From Kamptonema formosum PCC 10802 (lineage in GTDB: Bacteria; Cyanobacteriota; Cyanobacteriia; Cyanobacteriales; Oscillatoriaceae), in assembly GCF_000332335.1 (NCBI RefSeq), contig NZ_KB235948.1, forward strand, positions 6,505,439-6,569,438: a DNA stretch of 64,000 nucleotides. Reading direction: 5' to 3'. A model generated the notes under the pieces. It was not told the origin of the DNA, searched no databases, and was given only the letters and a program-made list of their open reading frames with translations. Below are positions 35,870 to 44,441 of this stretch, one piece after another; the first letter of the stretch is position 1; each line of letters begins with the position of its first letter. A program made the translations under genes and the position numbers.

Positions 35870-37279
35870 ATGCGTCAAGTTATTTATCCCAGCTTGGATC
35901 TGTTTGTTTACCAGCTCGCAGAAGGGTTGGGGGCGGATGCTGATAAAATCAAGGCAGACAAACAGGCATTCCTGGCTAATTTTGCTAATCCAGCCGGCGT
36001 TTCCCCAGAAAAGCTCAAAGAGGTTGAAGAAACTCTCGCGCAGGAAAAGCCGGCTCCTTTGGAAGACGTGGACTTTCCCGAAATTGTAACCGAGGATAAA
36101 TATCGTGCCGGTGGCTATTACACGCCGGTACGGCTGAGCGATACTTATGGCCTTTTGTTTGCCGTTTCAATAGAGGATAACGATCCGCTAAAAGAGCAGC
36201 CGGTGAGCAGCTTTAAAGCGCTTAAGTCCCTGGCAAAGACGAAACAAGGGAACTTAGGAAAAACCTGCATTCTCTACGGCTACTTGCCCAAAGGGGAAGA
36301 TTCCGCAACTCTGGCTAAAGACATTTTAACACAATTTCTGGATGGCGAGCCGGTCAAGTTAGAGTGGCAGGACTTAACTTGGGATTGGGACACAAAACAG
36401 GCCAAGCCGGCGAAATTCTTGGGCGCGGATGTGTTTTTCTTCCTTCCCGAACCCGGAGACTCCCAAAACCTGGCAGCCGGTGGTATTTTTATCATCCTCT
36501 ATCCCCAGGCAGATGACAGACATACCATTCTCAATACTTACGCAGAGTTGCACCGACCTTGGATAGAGCTGTTTTGGTTTCAGAACAAAATCCTCTGGGC
36601 TTACGAGCAAGCGAAGCAAATCAAAGAACTGCTGAAACAAGACTTTATAAAAGTTAGCGAAACCTTCAGACAAATCCAAAATCCCGAATTGGGGTTGCAG
36701 GAATTACAGGAAATCTTAGAGAAAAAGTCCCAGACGGTTGCCGGTTACGCAATCAACCTCAACTATCTGGAAATTCAGCTGCGCACCATAGAGATTAACT
36801 TGCGCAACTTTGACCTGTGCGCCGGCTACCTGGAAAAACAAGCCAATAAAATTTGCCCCACCGAAACCACCGACCTAAAATCCCTCCTGGACAAATTCAG
36901 CCAAATTGCCAGAACTGAGTATCAAGAACAAGTCAAACAAGACATTGACAGCCTCAAACCCGGACTCGAAGCCCTAGAAAAGGTAATCAGCGCTGTCAAC
37001 AGCCTGCACGCGCTCAAACAAGCCGAACGAGATCGCCGGCTGGAACACCTCATCCAATCCGTAGGTGCCGGTGTGGGAACTGCTTCAGCCGCAGCCAGCG
37101 TTTTCTCAGCCTTAATCAAAGATTTTACCCCATTTTACCCTATCAAAATCGACAGCAAACAACTTCCCTGGGCTGAACCAGTCTCGAACTTGTTCATTGT
37201 CCTATTATTGAGCCTTGGTTTAGGCTTGCTTTCAGGGTGGGGTCTTTGGAAATATTTGGGCCGGCACACCACCAAATAA
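35870..37279 (+). CDS. Unknown membrane protein, candidate effector of CHAT operon
   Basis: 469 residues. The N-terminal 215 form a soluble mixed domain (GGYYTPVRLSDTYGLLFAVS, TCILYGYLPKGEDSA, ADVFFFLPEPGD). A long helical stretch follows (about 215-395: QNKILWAYEQAKQIKELLKQ, QVKQDIDSLKPGLEALEKVI). Next is a weakly hydrophobic segment (GAGVGTASAAASVFSALI) and a strong C-terminal membrane helix (NLFIVLLLSLGLGLLSGWGL) with a short basic tail. Soluble domain, long helix and two terminal helices recall CorA-type channels in topology, but I see no GMN motif and claim no homology. Tightly linked to the TPR-CHAT and 143-residue genes, it is the best candidate for a membrane-acting effector. Confidence 0.7.
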   Translation: MRQVIYPSLDLFVYQLAEGLGADADKIKADKQAFLANFANPAGVSPEKLKEVEETLAQEKPAPLEDVDFPEIVTEDKYRAGGYYTPVRLSDTYGLLFAVSIEDNDPLKEQPVSSFKALKSLAKTKQGNLGKTCILYGYLPKGEDSATLAKDILTQFLDGEPVKLEWQDLTWDWDTKQAKPAKFLGADVFFFLPEPGDSQNLAAGGIFIILYPQADDRHTILNTYAELHRPWIELFWFQNKILWAYEQAKQIKELLKQDFIKVSETFRQIQNPELGLQELQEILEKKSQTVAGYAINLNYLEIQLRTIEINLRNFDLCAGYLEKQANKICPTETTDLKSLLDKFSQIARTEYQEQVKQDIDSLKPGLEALEKVISAVNSLHALKQAERDRRLEHLIQSVGAGVGTASAAASVFSALIKDFTPFYPIKIDSKQLPWAEPVSNLFIVLLLSLGLGLLSGWGLWKYLGRHTTK

Positions 37280-37399
37280 CCCCTTTCCCCCTCCACCTTG
37301 GCGACCTTGGCGTCTTGGCGGTTAACGCAGATAATTGCGTCCATCTACTTCGGCGTCCATCTGCGGTTTCAATAACAAATTATTGCCAGTGAACTCCAC

Positions 37400-38329
37400 A
37401 TGACCGAACTCAACCTAGAAGCCCAACACACCGGCGAACGCCTGGATCGCTACCTCGCCGCCCAACTCAGCGACCTCTCCCGCTCGCGCATCCAAGACCT
37501 TATAGCACAAGGCAACGTAAAAGTCAATGGGGAGATTTGCTCATCCAAAAAAGCCACGGTGCTTTCCGGCGATCGCATCCAGCTCACCATCCCCCCGGCG
37601 GAACCCCTGGAACTCCAACCCGCCGACATCCCCCTCGACATCCTCTACGAAGACGAGCACCTGCTCATCCTCAACAAACCTGCCGGTTTAGTCGTCCACC
37701 CCGCACCGGGACACCAAAGCGACACGCTTGTCAACGCCCTGCTGGCCCACTGTCCCAACCTCACCGGCATCGGGGGCGTGCAGCGTCCCGGAATTGTCCA
37801 CCGGCTCGACAAAGACACCACCGGCGCACTGGCGATCGCCAAAACCGACCGCGCCCACCAGCACCTGCAAGCCCAACTCAAAGCCAAAACCGCCCGCCGG
37901 GAATACCTGGGCGTGGTTTACGGAGCGCCCAAAACGGAAATCGGCACCATTGACCAGCCGATTGGACGCCACCCGATTGACCGCAAGAAAATGGCCATCG
38001 TGCCGGTGGAAAAAGGCGGACGCCCAGCGGTCACGCACTGGCGCATCAAAGAGCGCCTCGGCAACTTCACCCTGATCGAGTTCCAGCTAGAAACCGGGCG
38101 CACCCATCAAATCCGCGCCCACAGCGCCCACATTGGGCATCCGATCGTCGGCGATCCAGTGTACAGCAGCGGGCGCTTTGCCGGTGTCAACCTTCCGGGA
38201 CAAGCCCTGCACGCATGGCGGCTGCAGCTGCAGCATCCCGTCACCGGCGAATTGATAGAAGCCGTCGCCCCCCTCCCCCAATCCCTGATCACCCTCTTAG
38301 ACGTGCTGCGGCGCAGGGCTTCCTCGTAG
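37400..38329 (+). CDS. rluD: Large-subunit rRNA pseudouridine synthase, RluA/RluD family
   Basis: 309 residues. An S4 RNA-binding domain (about 13-62, RLDRYLAAQLSDLSRSRIQD) precedes the RluA catalytic domain: LNKPAGLVVHP, then GIVHRLDKDTTG with the catalytic Asp D137, REYLGVVYG, and LETGRTHQIRAHSAHIGHPI. The enzyme turns uridines in 23S rRNA into pseudouridine; the RluD-like order with S4 points to the helix 69 sites, by family knowledge. Full length. The spacer before it (37280-37399) holds an inverted copy of the CCGCCAAGACGCCAAG repeat. Confidence 0.88.
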   Translation: MTELNLEAQHTGERLDRYLAAQLSDLSRSRIQDLIAQGNVKVNGEICSSKKATVLSGDRIQLTIPPAEPLELQPADIPLDILYEDEHLLILNKPAGLVVHPAPGHQSDTLVNALLAHCPNLTGIGGVQRPGIVHRLDKDTTGALAIAKTDRAHQHLQAQLKAKTARREYLGVVYGAPKTEIGTIDQPIGRHPIDRKKMAIVPVEKGGRPAVTHWRIKERLGNFTLIEFQLETGRTHQIRAHSAHIGHPIVGDPVYSSGRFAGVNLPGQALHAWRLQLQHPVTGELIEAVAPLPQSLITLLDVLRRRASS

Positions 38330-38336
38330 CTTTTCC

Positions 38337-38463
38337 CAATTGGGCTTCAGCCCAAAAAGTTCGTAGTTGGGCTTCAGCCCAAAGTTCGTAGTTGGGCTTT
38401 AGCCCAAAGTTCGTAGTTGGGCTTCAGCCCAAAAGTTCGTAGTTGGGCTTCAGCCCAAGTTCT
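38337..38463. repeat. Array of TTGGGCTTNAGCCCAA hairpins
   Basis: Five tandem units of GTTCGTAGTTGGGCTT(C/T)AGCCCAA, 22-26 bases each, directly after rluD. Each is a perfect hairpin with eight-base arms. Single copies are at 29694, 31853, 31945, 41896 and 48427. They could attenuate or end transcription from both sides, since the genes are convergent. Confidence 0.75.
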
Positions 38464-38530
38464 TCATGCAAAAAATCTGCGGCGCAAGTTTCTTAAATAA
38501 ACCTATATTCTGGCGGAACCGCAAAAACAA

Positions 38531-38600
38531 GGGGGGCTAGACACTAGCGACTAAAGACTAGCAAATCAATCTAGCCTCTAGCATCTAGCTTCTAGCCCCC
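38531..38600 (-). terminator. Long hairpin past cpcG
   Basis: GGGGGCTAGA at 38532 pairs with TCTAGCCCCC at 38591, and inner CTAG words extend an imperfect stem to about 30 pairs. It lies about 35 bases downstream of the cpcG stop on the minus strand. A transcription end or RNA-stabilising structure for an abundant message is likely. Confidence 0.55.
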
Positions 38601-38634
38601 ACTCCGAATGAGCTATCGAAGCGCCAAGCGCTGA

Positions 38635-39396
38635 TTACTTCTTGCGGCTGGGAACCAGGCTGAGGTAATCCATGCTCTGGGTGTTAAGCTTGACAACACT
38701 GGTAGGTACTGGGGCGAGCGACTGCGCCATACCCAAATACAGTGCTGGATCGCCAGCCTTAGGCTGCTTTTCTTGCGGGATGAAGCGGCGCACCTGGTTT
38801 TGCCAGATGACTTGCGGGAAGCCCAGCTGGTTGCGGTGGTATTCCGCATAGCGAGGAGTCTTCAGGTTGAAAGGCACTTCTCCTTTATTGCGCTGCGGCA
38901 AAATCCGCCGGAGCTGGTAGGGAACCGTGTTATCCCCAAAGTTGCTGATGTACTCATCGCTGTCCAGCAAGGCGTTGACAAATCCTTGCAGACCTTTCGT
39001 CGCCAGCACAATTGACCAAGCGATCTTTTCGCGCTCGCTGTAAACGTCGCGCCCCAAGATCCGCTGCACGCAGATTTCCACAAACCGGTAGTTGCTGTTG
39101 GTTTCGTGGTTCAGCCGGCGGAACGCATCCGAAGTCGCCAGACCGCGAATGAAATCCCGCACCGTGATCTGACCGTTTCTCAGCTGAGATTCCAAGAAAG
39201 TTTGGCGGGTGCTCTTGAGAATCTGGTGCTCGCTGAAAATTTGGCGGTACGCCGCCCAAATCACCTCGCCCATTTCTGCCGGTGAGGGCAGGTTTTCGGT
39301 TGTGTAAATCCGGGGCTGTTCGTCCCCCGGCTTTTCATATCCAGCTACGCGCTGGTTTTGGCTCTTTGGAGCGTACTCTAGCAAAGGAATCGCCAC
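38635..39396 (-). CDS. cpcG: Phycobilisome rod-core linker CpcG
   Basis: 253 residues. CpcG attaches phycocyanin rods to the allophycocyanin core. The N-terminus [20 protein letters not shown] is the family signature. The linker (Pfam PBS_linker) domain spans about 35-165: [60 protein letters not shown]. The C-terminal part is the core-binding tail with [12 protein letters not shown]. It starts at GTG 39396 with GGAGA eight bases upstream. No membrane helix, so this is the rod-core type rather than the membrane-bound CpcG2/CpcL. It stands alone here rather than in a cpc operon. Confidence 0.93.
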   Translation of the reverse strand: MAIPLLEYAPKSQNQRVAGYEKPGDEQPRIYTTENLPSPAEMGEVIWAAYRQIFSEHQILKSTRQTFLESQLRNGQITVRDFIRGLATSDAFRRLNHETNSNYRFVEICVQRILGRDVYSEREKIAWSIVLATKGLQGFVNALLDSDEYISNFGDNTVPYQLRRILPQRNKGEVPFNLKTPRYAEYHRNQLGFPQVIWQNQVRRFIPQEKQPKAGDPALYLGMAQSLAPVPTSVVKLNTQSMDYLSLVPSRKK

Positions 39397-40035
39397 TTGA
39401 CAATCTCCGCAATTTCCAACTTTTGTTTGTGATTTGCCGATACTTTGTTGCTAACAACCTTTCACAGTCGCTAACAGCTACATAAGCTGAGAGAGTCTCT
39501 CAACCAAGGCGTATCAACCCATGCCCGCAGTCAAATCCCACGAACACTGTGCGTGAGAGCAATTTAGATCCCATTTATCACTTTATAAAGTTAAAGAAAC
39601 GGGTATCTAAATTCAGTTTTCAGGCTAGTGTCCGCTGCCAATAGCAAAGATAGCATACTTTGGCAAGCGGCACGCTCTCAAGGGCTGCTGCTGGCAGCCC
39701 TCAGTCAAAAGTCCTGGGTCATTTGCTTTTAGGCTGTTAGGCTTTCAATCTGCTTTTTGGAGAAAGAAAGCCGAAACCCACAGACCTGTTCTCAGGGGGA
39801 ACCTGATAACTAGGATATACCGGTGGGTAGCGCAAATTTAACGCGCCACAGCTTAGCCGCTCAGTCCTCAGTCAAAAGTCCTGGAGCAGGCAAATGGCCA
39901 ATGACCCCTGGCCAGTGACTGACTGCCACTGGCTGATATTTCACCAGCCAACACTCAGATTAGGGGATTGCGGTCACGCAAATCTCATTTTTCTGAAGAA
40001 ATGCAACAATCTGTAATATTTCTTGACACAGGGGT
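39397..40035. other. Upstream region of cpcG, no gene seen
   Basis: About 640 bases without a supported gene. AGTCCTCAGTCAAAAGTCCTGG-like words occur twice (about 39698 and 39869), a short direct repeat. 39570-39610 is AT-rich. The promoter of cpcG should lie in 39400-39650 but no clear element is visible. Confidence 0.45.
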
Positions 40036-40773
40036 TCAAGCGCCCCCCTTCCAAAAGGCCAAGGGGTCGGGTGTGGGCCGGCAGTGGGGCCAGTTGCGCA
40101 GCCAGGCTTCTCGCTCGCCGGCTTGCCACGCCCGATCCCACACCGGCAGGTCCAGCCCCAGTCCCAGACAGAGGTGAGAGATCGCGGCCAAAAAGTGCCG
40201 GTCGTGACCGGGCGCGCCCAAATGGGCGTGAGCGTATTCGTGGGCAACCACGCCCAGCCAGTCCTGCGGGTGGATGCGACCGGCATCAATGAGAATGGCC
40301 ACCGGCTGGGCCAGGATATTGCACAGGGCGTCCACGCCAAACTGCCCAGCCAGAGGCGCAGCCAGAATGCGCATCACTCGCCGGTCTTGCGGGTAGAAGC
40401 AGCTGTGACAGGCATCCAGACAGGCTTCGAGCTCAGCATTCACGGCGTCGATGTTGTGGCCAATCCAAGTGCAGATGCGGATGCGCTCGTTGATGTCATC
40501 CGCCACACCGATGGCCTCTGGGTGCAAAGCCAGCCGGCGCACAGCATTCAGGTACTCCGCCCCCCGCAGGAACGGATCACTGGGGATTTTGGATATTGGA
40601 TATTGGATTTTGGATTGGGGATTGGGGATTGGAGATTGGGGATTGGGCATGGGGCACTCGGCATTCGGTCGGGAGTGGGCATTGAGCATGGGGATAATAC
40701 GATTTGTTACAGGTGTGACGTTACGGGTTTCACAACACTGTACTGCGCACACCCCATTCCTGCCACCTGACAC
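40036..40773 (-). CDS. Unknown HExxH putative zinc peptidase
   Basis: 245 residues in the open frame. The conserved-looking part starts near residue 66 (DPFLRGAEYLNAVRRLALHP). VVAHEYAHAHLGAPGHDRHF contains HExxH (H178, E179, H182) with H190 or H193 as possible third zinc ligands. No signal peptide. Residues about 41-62 (PNPQSPIPNPQSKIQYPI) are encoded by a GGATTGGGGATTGG-type tandem repeat, so the N-terminus was probably altered and the true start is uncertain. I cannot assign a peptidase family. It lies 29 bases from the end of cpcS, same strand. Confidence 0.55.
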   Translation of the reverse strand: MSGGRNGVCAVQCCETRNVTPVTNRIIPMLNAHSRPNAECPMPNPQSPIPNPQSKIQYPISKIPSDPFLRGAEYLNAVRRLALHPEAIGVADDINERIRICTWIGHNIDAVNAELEACLDACHSCFYPQDRRVMRILAAPLAGQFGVDALCNILAQPVAILIDAGRIHPQDWLGVVAHEYAHAHLGAPGHDRHFLAAISHLCLGLGLDLPVWDRAWQAGEREAWLRNWPHCRPTPDPLAFWKGGA

Positions 40774-40802
40774 CCGACGGGGTGCCGGTGGGCTACTCCC
40801 GC

Positions 40803-41417
40803 TTACCAGCCCAACACAGAGTAGAACTCTTTGGTGCCCGCGCCACGCTCAGCCGGCTGGGAAGTCGAATCTGAATGTCCCGAGGCATCTTGGCCAGACT
40901 CAATCCGGCTTTCGGTGCAGAACGACGCCGTGCTGAACCCGCCAAAGCGTTTCACCGTGCTGGTGCGCATGCGCAGGTTGGGGCTGGCAAACCAGAAGCG
41001 CTCAACCGAACTCATGGTTTCATAGTCCGTGATCAGCACCAGCGCCCCCTCCGAGTCCATCTCATAGCGACCGGCCACCGGCACGATTTCCGCGTAGCCC
41101 CTTTCGCGCAGCATCAAACCCTGCTTGGGATTCTCCCCATCGGGGACGATGGCAAACACCGTCGAGCCCTCGTGACTGTCATCCTCTTTGTCCCAAGCCA
41201 TCGCCGCTTGCCACTTCACGTATGCCCCACCGGCAGCTTTCGCCGGATCTATCTCATGCATTTGGCAGATTTCCGCAACTTTGGGATGATCCGCTCCCAA
41301 GGCTTCCACCGTAATCTCTGAGTCGCCCATCTCAGCCCTTCGGAAGGCCAGATGGTGAGTCGCGCGCTGCGAGCGCCACACTCCGGCACTCCGCTGAAAA
41401 AATTCCATTGCGTCCAT
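40803..41417 (-). CDS. cpcS: Phycobiliprotein lyase CpcS/CpeS family
   Basis: 204 residues. These lyases attach phycocyanobilin to the conserved Cys (82/84) of phycobiliprotein beta subunits and allophycocyanin. Family segments: MDAMEFFQRSAGVWRSQRAT, HHLAFRRAEMGDSEI, AWDKEDDSHEGSTVF, GYAEIVPVAGRYEMDSEGAL, SSVERFWFASPNLRMRTSTV and GGFSTASFCTE. The lipocalin-like barrel lacks membrane segments. ATG 41417 follows GGGAGA. It lies close to cpcG and nblA, so phycobilisome assembly and disposal genes cluster here. Confidence 0.9.
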   Translation of the reverse strand: MDAMEFFQRSAGVWRSQRATHHLAFRRAEMGDSEITVEALGADHPKVAEICQMHEIDPAKAAGGAYVKWQAAMAWDKEDDSHEGSTVFAIVPDGENPKQGLMLRERGYAEIVPVAGRYEMDSEGALVLITDYETMSSVERFWFASPNLRMRTSTVKRFGGFSTASFCTESRIESGQDASGHSDSTSQPAERGAGTKEFYSVLGW

Positions 41418-41643
41418 TGGACTGACTGTCTCCCTGTAGTATGAGGCTTCGCAGTTGTTCCCTCCTGATCATAAGGCTTGTGGCGGATTGATGAATTTTT
41501 GTAGCACAGATTAGTATGGAAATGTGCATAGCGGACAGTTTGTCAATAGGTATTTACGATAATTTACATTTAGGAGGGTACAAGTCGGCGCACGAGCGCG
41601 TCTCTTGTATCAGTCCGCCCTATTTAACTCACGGAGCAATCTT

Positions 41644-41814
41644 ATGGACATCCCCACGGGCCTGACTTTGGAGCAACAGTTCAAGCTGCAAGTGCTGCGG
41701 GAACAGGTCAAGACTCTGAGCCGAGAGCAGGCACAGGAGTACCTGCTGGAGGTACTCAGACAAAACATGGTCAAAGACAACCTCTTCAAGCACATGCTCA
41801 AAAAAGGCGCTTAA
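41644..41814 (+). CDS. nblA: Phycobilisome degradation protein NblA
   Basis: 56 residues from ATG 41644, placed after ACGGAGCAATCTT; 13 codons ahead of it in frame look unrelated. NblA is a small helical adaptor that brings phycobiliproteins to ClpC during nutrient starvation. LTLEQQFKLQVLREQVKTLS and EQAQEYLLEVLRQNMVKDNL are the two signature helices. Full length for the family. Divergent from cpcS with about 226 bases between them, so the promoters probably lie back to back there; starvation control is expected but no binding site is recognised. Confidence 0.95.
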   Translation: MDIPTGLTLEQQFKLQVLREQVKTLSREQAQEYLLEVLRQNMVKDNLFKHMLKKGA

Positions 41815-42327
41815 CGTGCTTGAAGACAAGAAACCGGCGTGCTCGCCCCCCCTGGCTGTTGCGTTTCCAGGGGTGGCCCACGCCGGCTTACAGTTTGTAG
41901 TTGGGCTCATGCCCAAAAGTTCGCACCTGGGCTAATGCCCGACAGCGGTTCTCACAAAATGCCGAATACACGCACTTTTAGCGACTGCGCTGTTCTATAT
42001 ACAATTCGGCCTCTTCGCCGGTATGAAACCCTATCAGGGATTGAAACTCAACTAAAGCTTCTGACCCAAATCCCGGAAACGGATCGTCGCACAAGACTTG
42101 GGTTTATCCCGCCCGATCGCCTCTTAAGCTGCTCGCACGAGACTTGGGTTTATCGCGTCTTGTCCCGCGCGGTCGCCTGTGGGGTCGCGGTGAGAGTTAA
42201 TTCTTGAGCAATTAACCGGACTTCATATAACTGGATGTACTGGGGGCAAAGCCTCGCCTTACCCCTGCCGCGCTTACAGATAGCCTATCCGTTAAATCAG
42301 TCATCCGGCACAGGGAGCGGGCGCAGA
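41815..42327. other. Spacer between nblA and pstB
   Basis: No gene seen. Contains degenerate TTGGGCT/AGCCCAA hairpins at 41896-41942, the lone CRISPR-repeat-like word at 42021-42047, and a direct repeat CGCAC(A/G)AGACTTGGGTTTAT at 42087 and 42134. Confidence 0.5.
42021..42047 (+). other. Solitary CRISPR-repeat-like word
   Basis: GTATGAAACCCTATCAGGGA then TTGAAAC. CCCTATCAGGG is palindromic and the ATTGAAAC end is the classic 3' end of many cyanobacterial CRISPR repeats. No second copy or regular spacing follows and no cas gene is in the window, so this is at most a relic. Confidence 0.3.
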
Positions 42328-43134
42328 TCAGCCAAAGCGCCCGCTGACATACTCTTGGGTCGATTCCTTGGAAGGATTGTGGAAAATAATCTGCGTCTCG
42401 TCGTACTCCACGAGATAGCCGATGCGCCCGCCCTTCTCCGCCGGCTCAACATTGAAAAAAGCCGTCATGTCCGACACCCGCGACGCTTGCTGCATGTTGT
42501 GCGTCACGATCACAATCGTGTATTGCTGCTTGAGTTCGTGCAGCACCTCCTCAATCCGCAGCGTCGAAATCGGGTCAAGGGCAGAGCACGGCTCATCCAT
42601 GAGAATCACGTCAGGCTGGACCGCCAGCGCCCGGGCAATGCACAGCCGCTGCTGCTGGCCCCCAGAAAGGGCCAAGCCACTTTGGCGCAGTTTATCTTTA
42701 ACTTCATCCCAGAGGGCGGCTTGGCGCAGCGATCGCTCCACCAGCTCATCCATATCCCCCTTAAAGCCATTAATCCGGGGGCCAAAAGCGATATTGTCAT
42801 AAATCGATTTCGGGAAAGGGTTCGGCTTTTGGAACACCATGCCAATCCGACGCCGCACTTCCACCGGATCGATTTGGGGGGCGTAGAGGTTTTGACCGTG
42901 ATAGGAAATGTTCCCTTGGACTCGAAAACTCTTGATCAGGTCATTGAGCCGGTTGTAGCAGCGCAGCAGCGTGCTTTTGCCGCACCCCGAAGGCCCAATA
43001 AAAGCAGTGATGCAATTTTTGGGGATATCTAAAGAGACATCCCGCAGCGCTAGGAAGTTACCATAGGAGACGGACACATTCTGCGCCCGTAAAACCGTTT
43101 GAGTCTGATTTGCAATTCGAGTGTTAGAAGCCAT
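42328..43134 (-). CDS. pstB: Phosphate ABC transporter ATPase PstB
   Basis: 268 residues from ATG 43134 ([14 protein letters not shown]). Walker [10 protein letters not shown], the Q-loop in [20 protein letters not shown], signature LSGGQQQRL, Walker [14 protein letters not shown], and the H-loop His in VTHNMQQA. The Asn/Pro-rich Q-loop is typical of PstB. It powers high-affinity phosphate uptake with PstC and PstA. The gap to pstA is 372 bases, longer than usual, and I see no clear promoter in it. In frame upstream codons to 43233 do not resemble the family. Confidence 0.95.
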   Translation of the reverse strand: MASNTRIANQTQTVLRAQNVSVSYGNFLALRDVSLDIPKNCITAFIGPSGCGKSTLLRCYNRLNDLIKSFRVQGNISYHGQNLYAPQIDPVEVRRRIGMVFQKPNPFPKSIYDNIAFGPRINGFKGDMDELVERSLRQAALWDEVKDKLRQSGLALSGGQQQRLCIARALAVQPDVILMDEPCSALDPISTLRIEEVLHELKQQYTIVIVTHNMQQASRVSDMTAFFNVEPAEKGGRIGYLVEYDETQIIFHNPSKESTQEYVSGRFG

Positions 43135-43506
43135 AAAATAGTTGCATTCGCGCCTTTCAGTTGAAACCGGCACCCGCCCTGCAGTCTGGAGCGGGCTCGC
43201 TCCTTGCCAGGGGGTGATGCCAGTCAGTCTCAAAACATGGCGGCTAGCTGTTGCAGCGATTTACAGAGGAAAGTGTTCTGTCGAGTGCCGGTGGGAGCGG
43301 GAATCCCATCCGCCGGCAGTAGCAGTTGAAAATCTTTCCTGCTTGAGACTCTCCGAAGTAAATTCTCCTGAACAGGATAGCCTCACACCGAGCTAGCATA
43401 TCAGCTAACCTCTGGCTGTATCCATTATTGCATTATCTGCCGCTCCTGAGATATTAAAATCTGCCCCCTGCCAGCTTAATTTTTCCTCACCAAACTTAAC
43501 GCTTCA
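43135..43506. other. Spacer between pstA and pstB
   Basis: No gene seen. A CTTAACGCTTC word near 43495 vaguely resembles a Pho-box half but is single and not convincing. Confidence 0.4.
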
Positions 43507-44400
43507 TCAATAAACTTTGCGAGCCGTTGCCCAGCGGGCAACCGCACTGGTAATCAGGACCAGGAACACCAGGACTAGGGAAGCCGCCCAGGCTAGCTCC
43601 TGCTGATTTTTAAACGGAGAAGTGGCGAAATTATACACCAAAACTGCCAGAGAAGGCGTGGGCGCGGACAGAGAAGCCGGCCAAAATTGCGCGAACAGCG
43701 CCGTAAACAGCAGGGGTGCGGTTTCTCCAGCCGCGCGAGCGATTGCCAAAGTCGTGCCGGTGACAATCGCCGGCATTGCTGCCGGCAGCACCACGAACGC
43801 CACCATCTGAAAATTGGTAGATCCAATGCCCAGAGCGGCTTGCCGGATCTCTGCCGGGACTAACTTCAGCGATTCCTCTGTGGCTCGCACAATAATCGGC
43901 AGCATCAAAATCGACAGGGCAAACCCCCCAGCCCATGCGGAAAAGGTGCCGGTAGCCAGCACCACAACCCCATAAGCAAATACCCCCACAATAATTGAGG
44001 GCACCCCACTGAGGACATTAGTGGCGAAGCGAATCCAGTAGGCCAGTTGAGTGTCCGAGGCGAACTCGTTCAAATACACCGCCGCCATAATGCCAAAGGG
44101 AACGCTAAGCAGTGTGGCAATTCCCACCACGATCAGAGTGCCAACAATCGCATTGCCAAAACCGCCTCCTGGCACCATCGGCGGCGGCGGAAGTTCCAGA
44201 AACAAACTGGGGCTGAACCGGCTCAAGCCCTGGATAGTGACGTAGGACAGTACCGCCAGCAAAGGCAGCAGGGCAAGAGCCGCGCACAGATAGCACAAGC
44301 CGGTCATCACTATCCCGAAAAGAGTTCGGGGAGAGGTGGGAGAGCGGGTTAAACCGCTGACAGCAGACCCAGAAGAGGTCGTATTTTGGGAGCTATTCAT
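43507..44400 (-). CDS. pstA: Phosphate ABC transporter permease PstA
   Basis: 297 residues with six membrane segments. The permease loop that contacts PstB is seen in EIRQAALGIGSTNFQMVAFV (EAA-type motif). GGGFGNAIVGTLIVVGIATL and MAAVYLNEFA are typical of PstA. The N-terminal 30 are Ser/Thr-rich and cytoplasmic. Forms the membrane channel with PstC, whose gene ends 41 bases upstream. Confidence 0.93.
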   Translation of the reverse strand: MNSSQNTTSSGSAVSGLTRSPTSPRTLFGIVMTGLCYLCAALALLPLLAVLSYVTIQGLSRFSPSLFLELPPPPMVPGGGFGNAIVGTLIVVGIATLLSVPFGIMAAVYLNEFASDTQLAYWIRFATNVLSGVPSIIVGVFAYGVVVLATGTFSAWAGGFALSILMLPIIVRATEESLKLVPAEIRQAALGIGSTNFQMVAFVVLPAAMPAIVTGTTLAIARAAGETAPLLFTALFAQFWPASLSAPTPSLAVLVYNFATSPFKNQQELAWAASLVLVFLVLITSAVARWATARKVY

Positions 44401-44441
44401 AGCTTGTGATAAGTAACAGCAGACAGCTTTCCAGCTGGCCG

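Noticed and set aside
43480-43502. Possible Pho box near pstB
   Set aside because: Only one weak half site and no regular repeat spacing.
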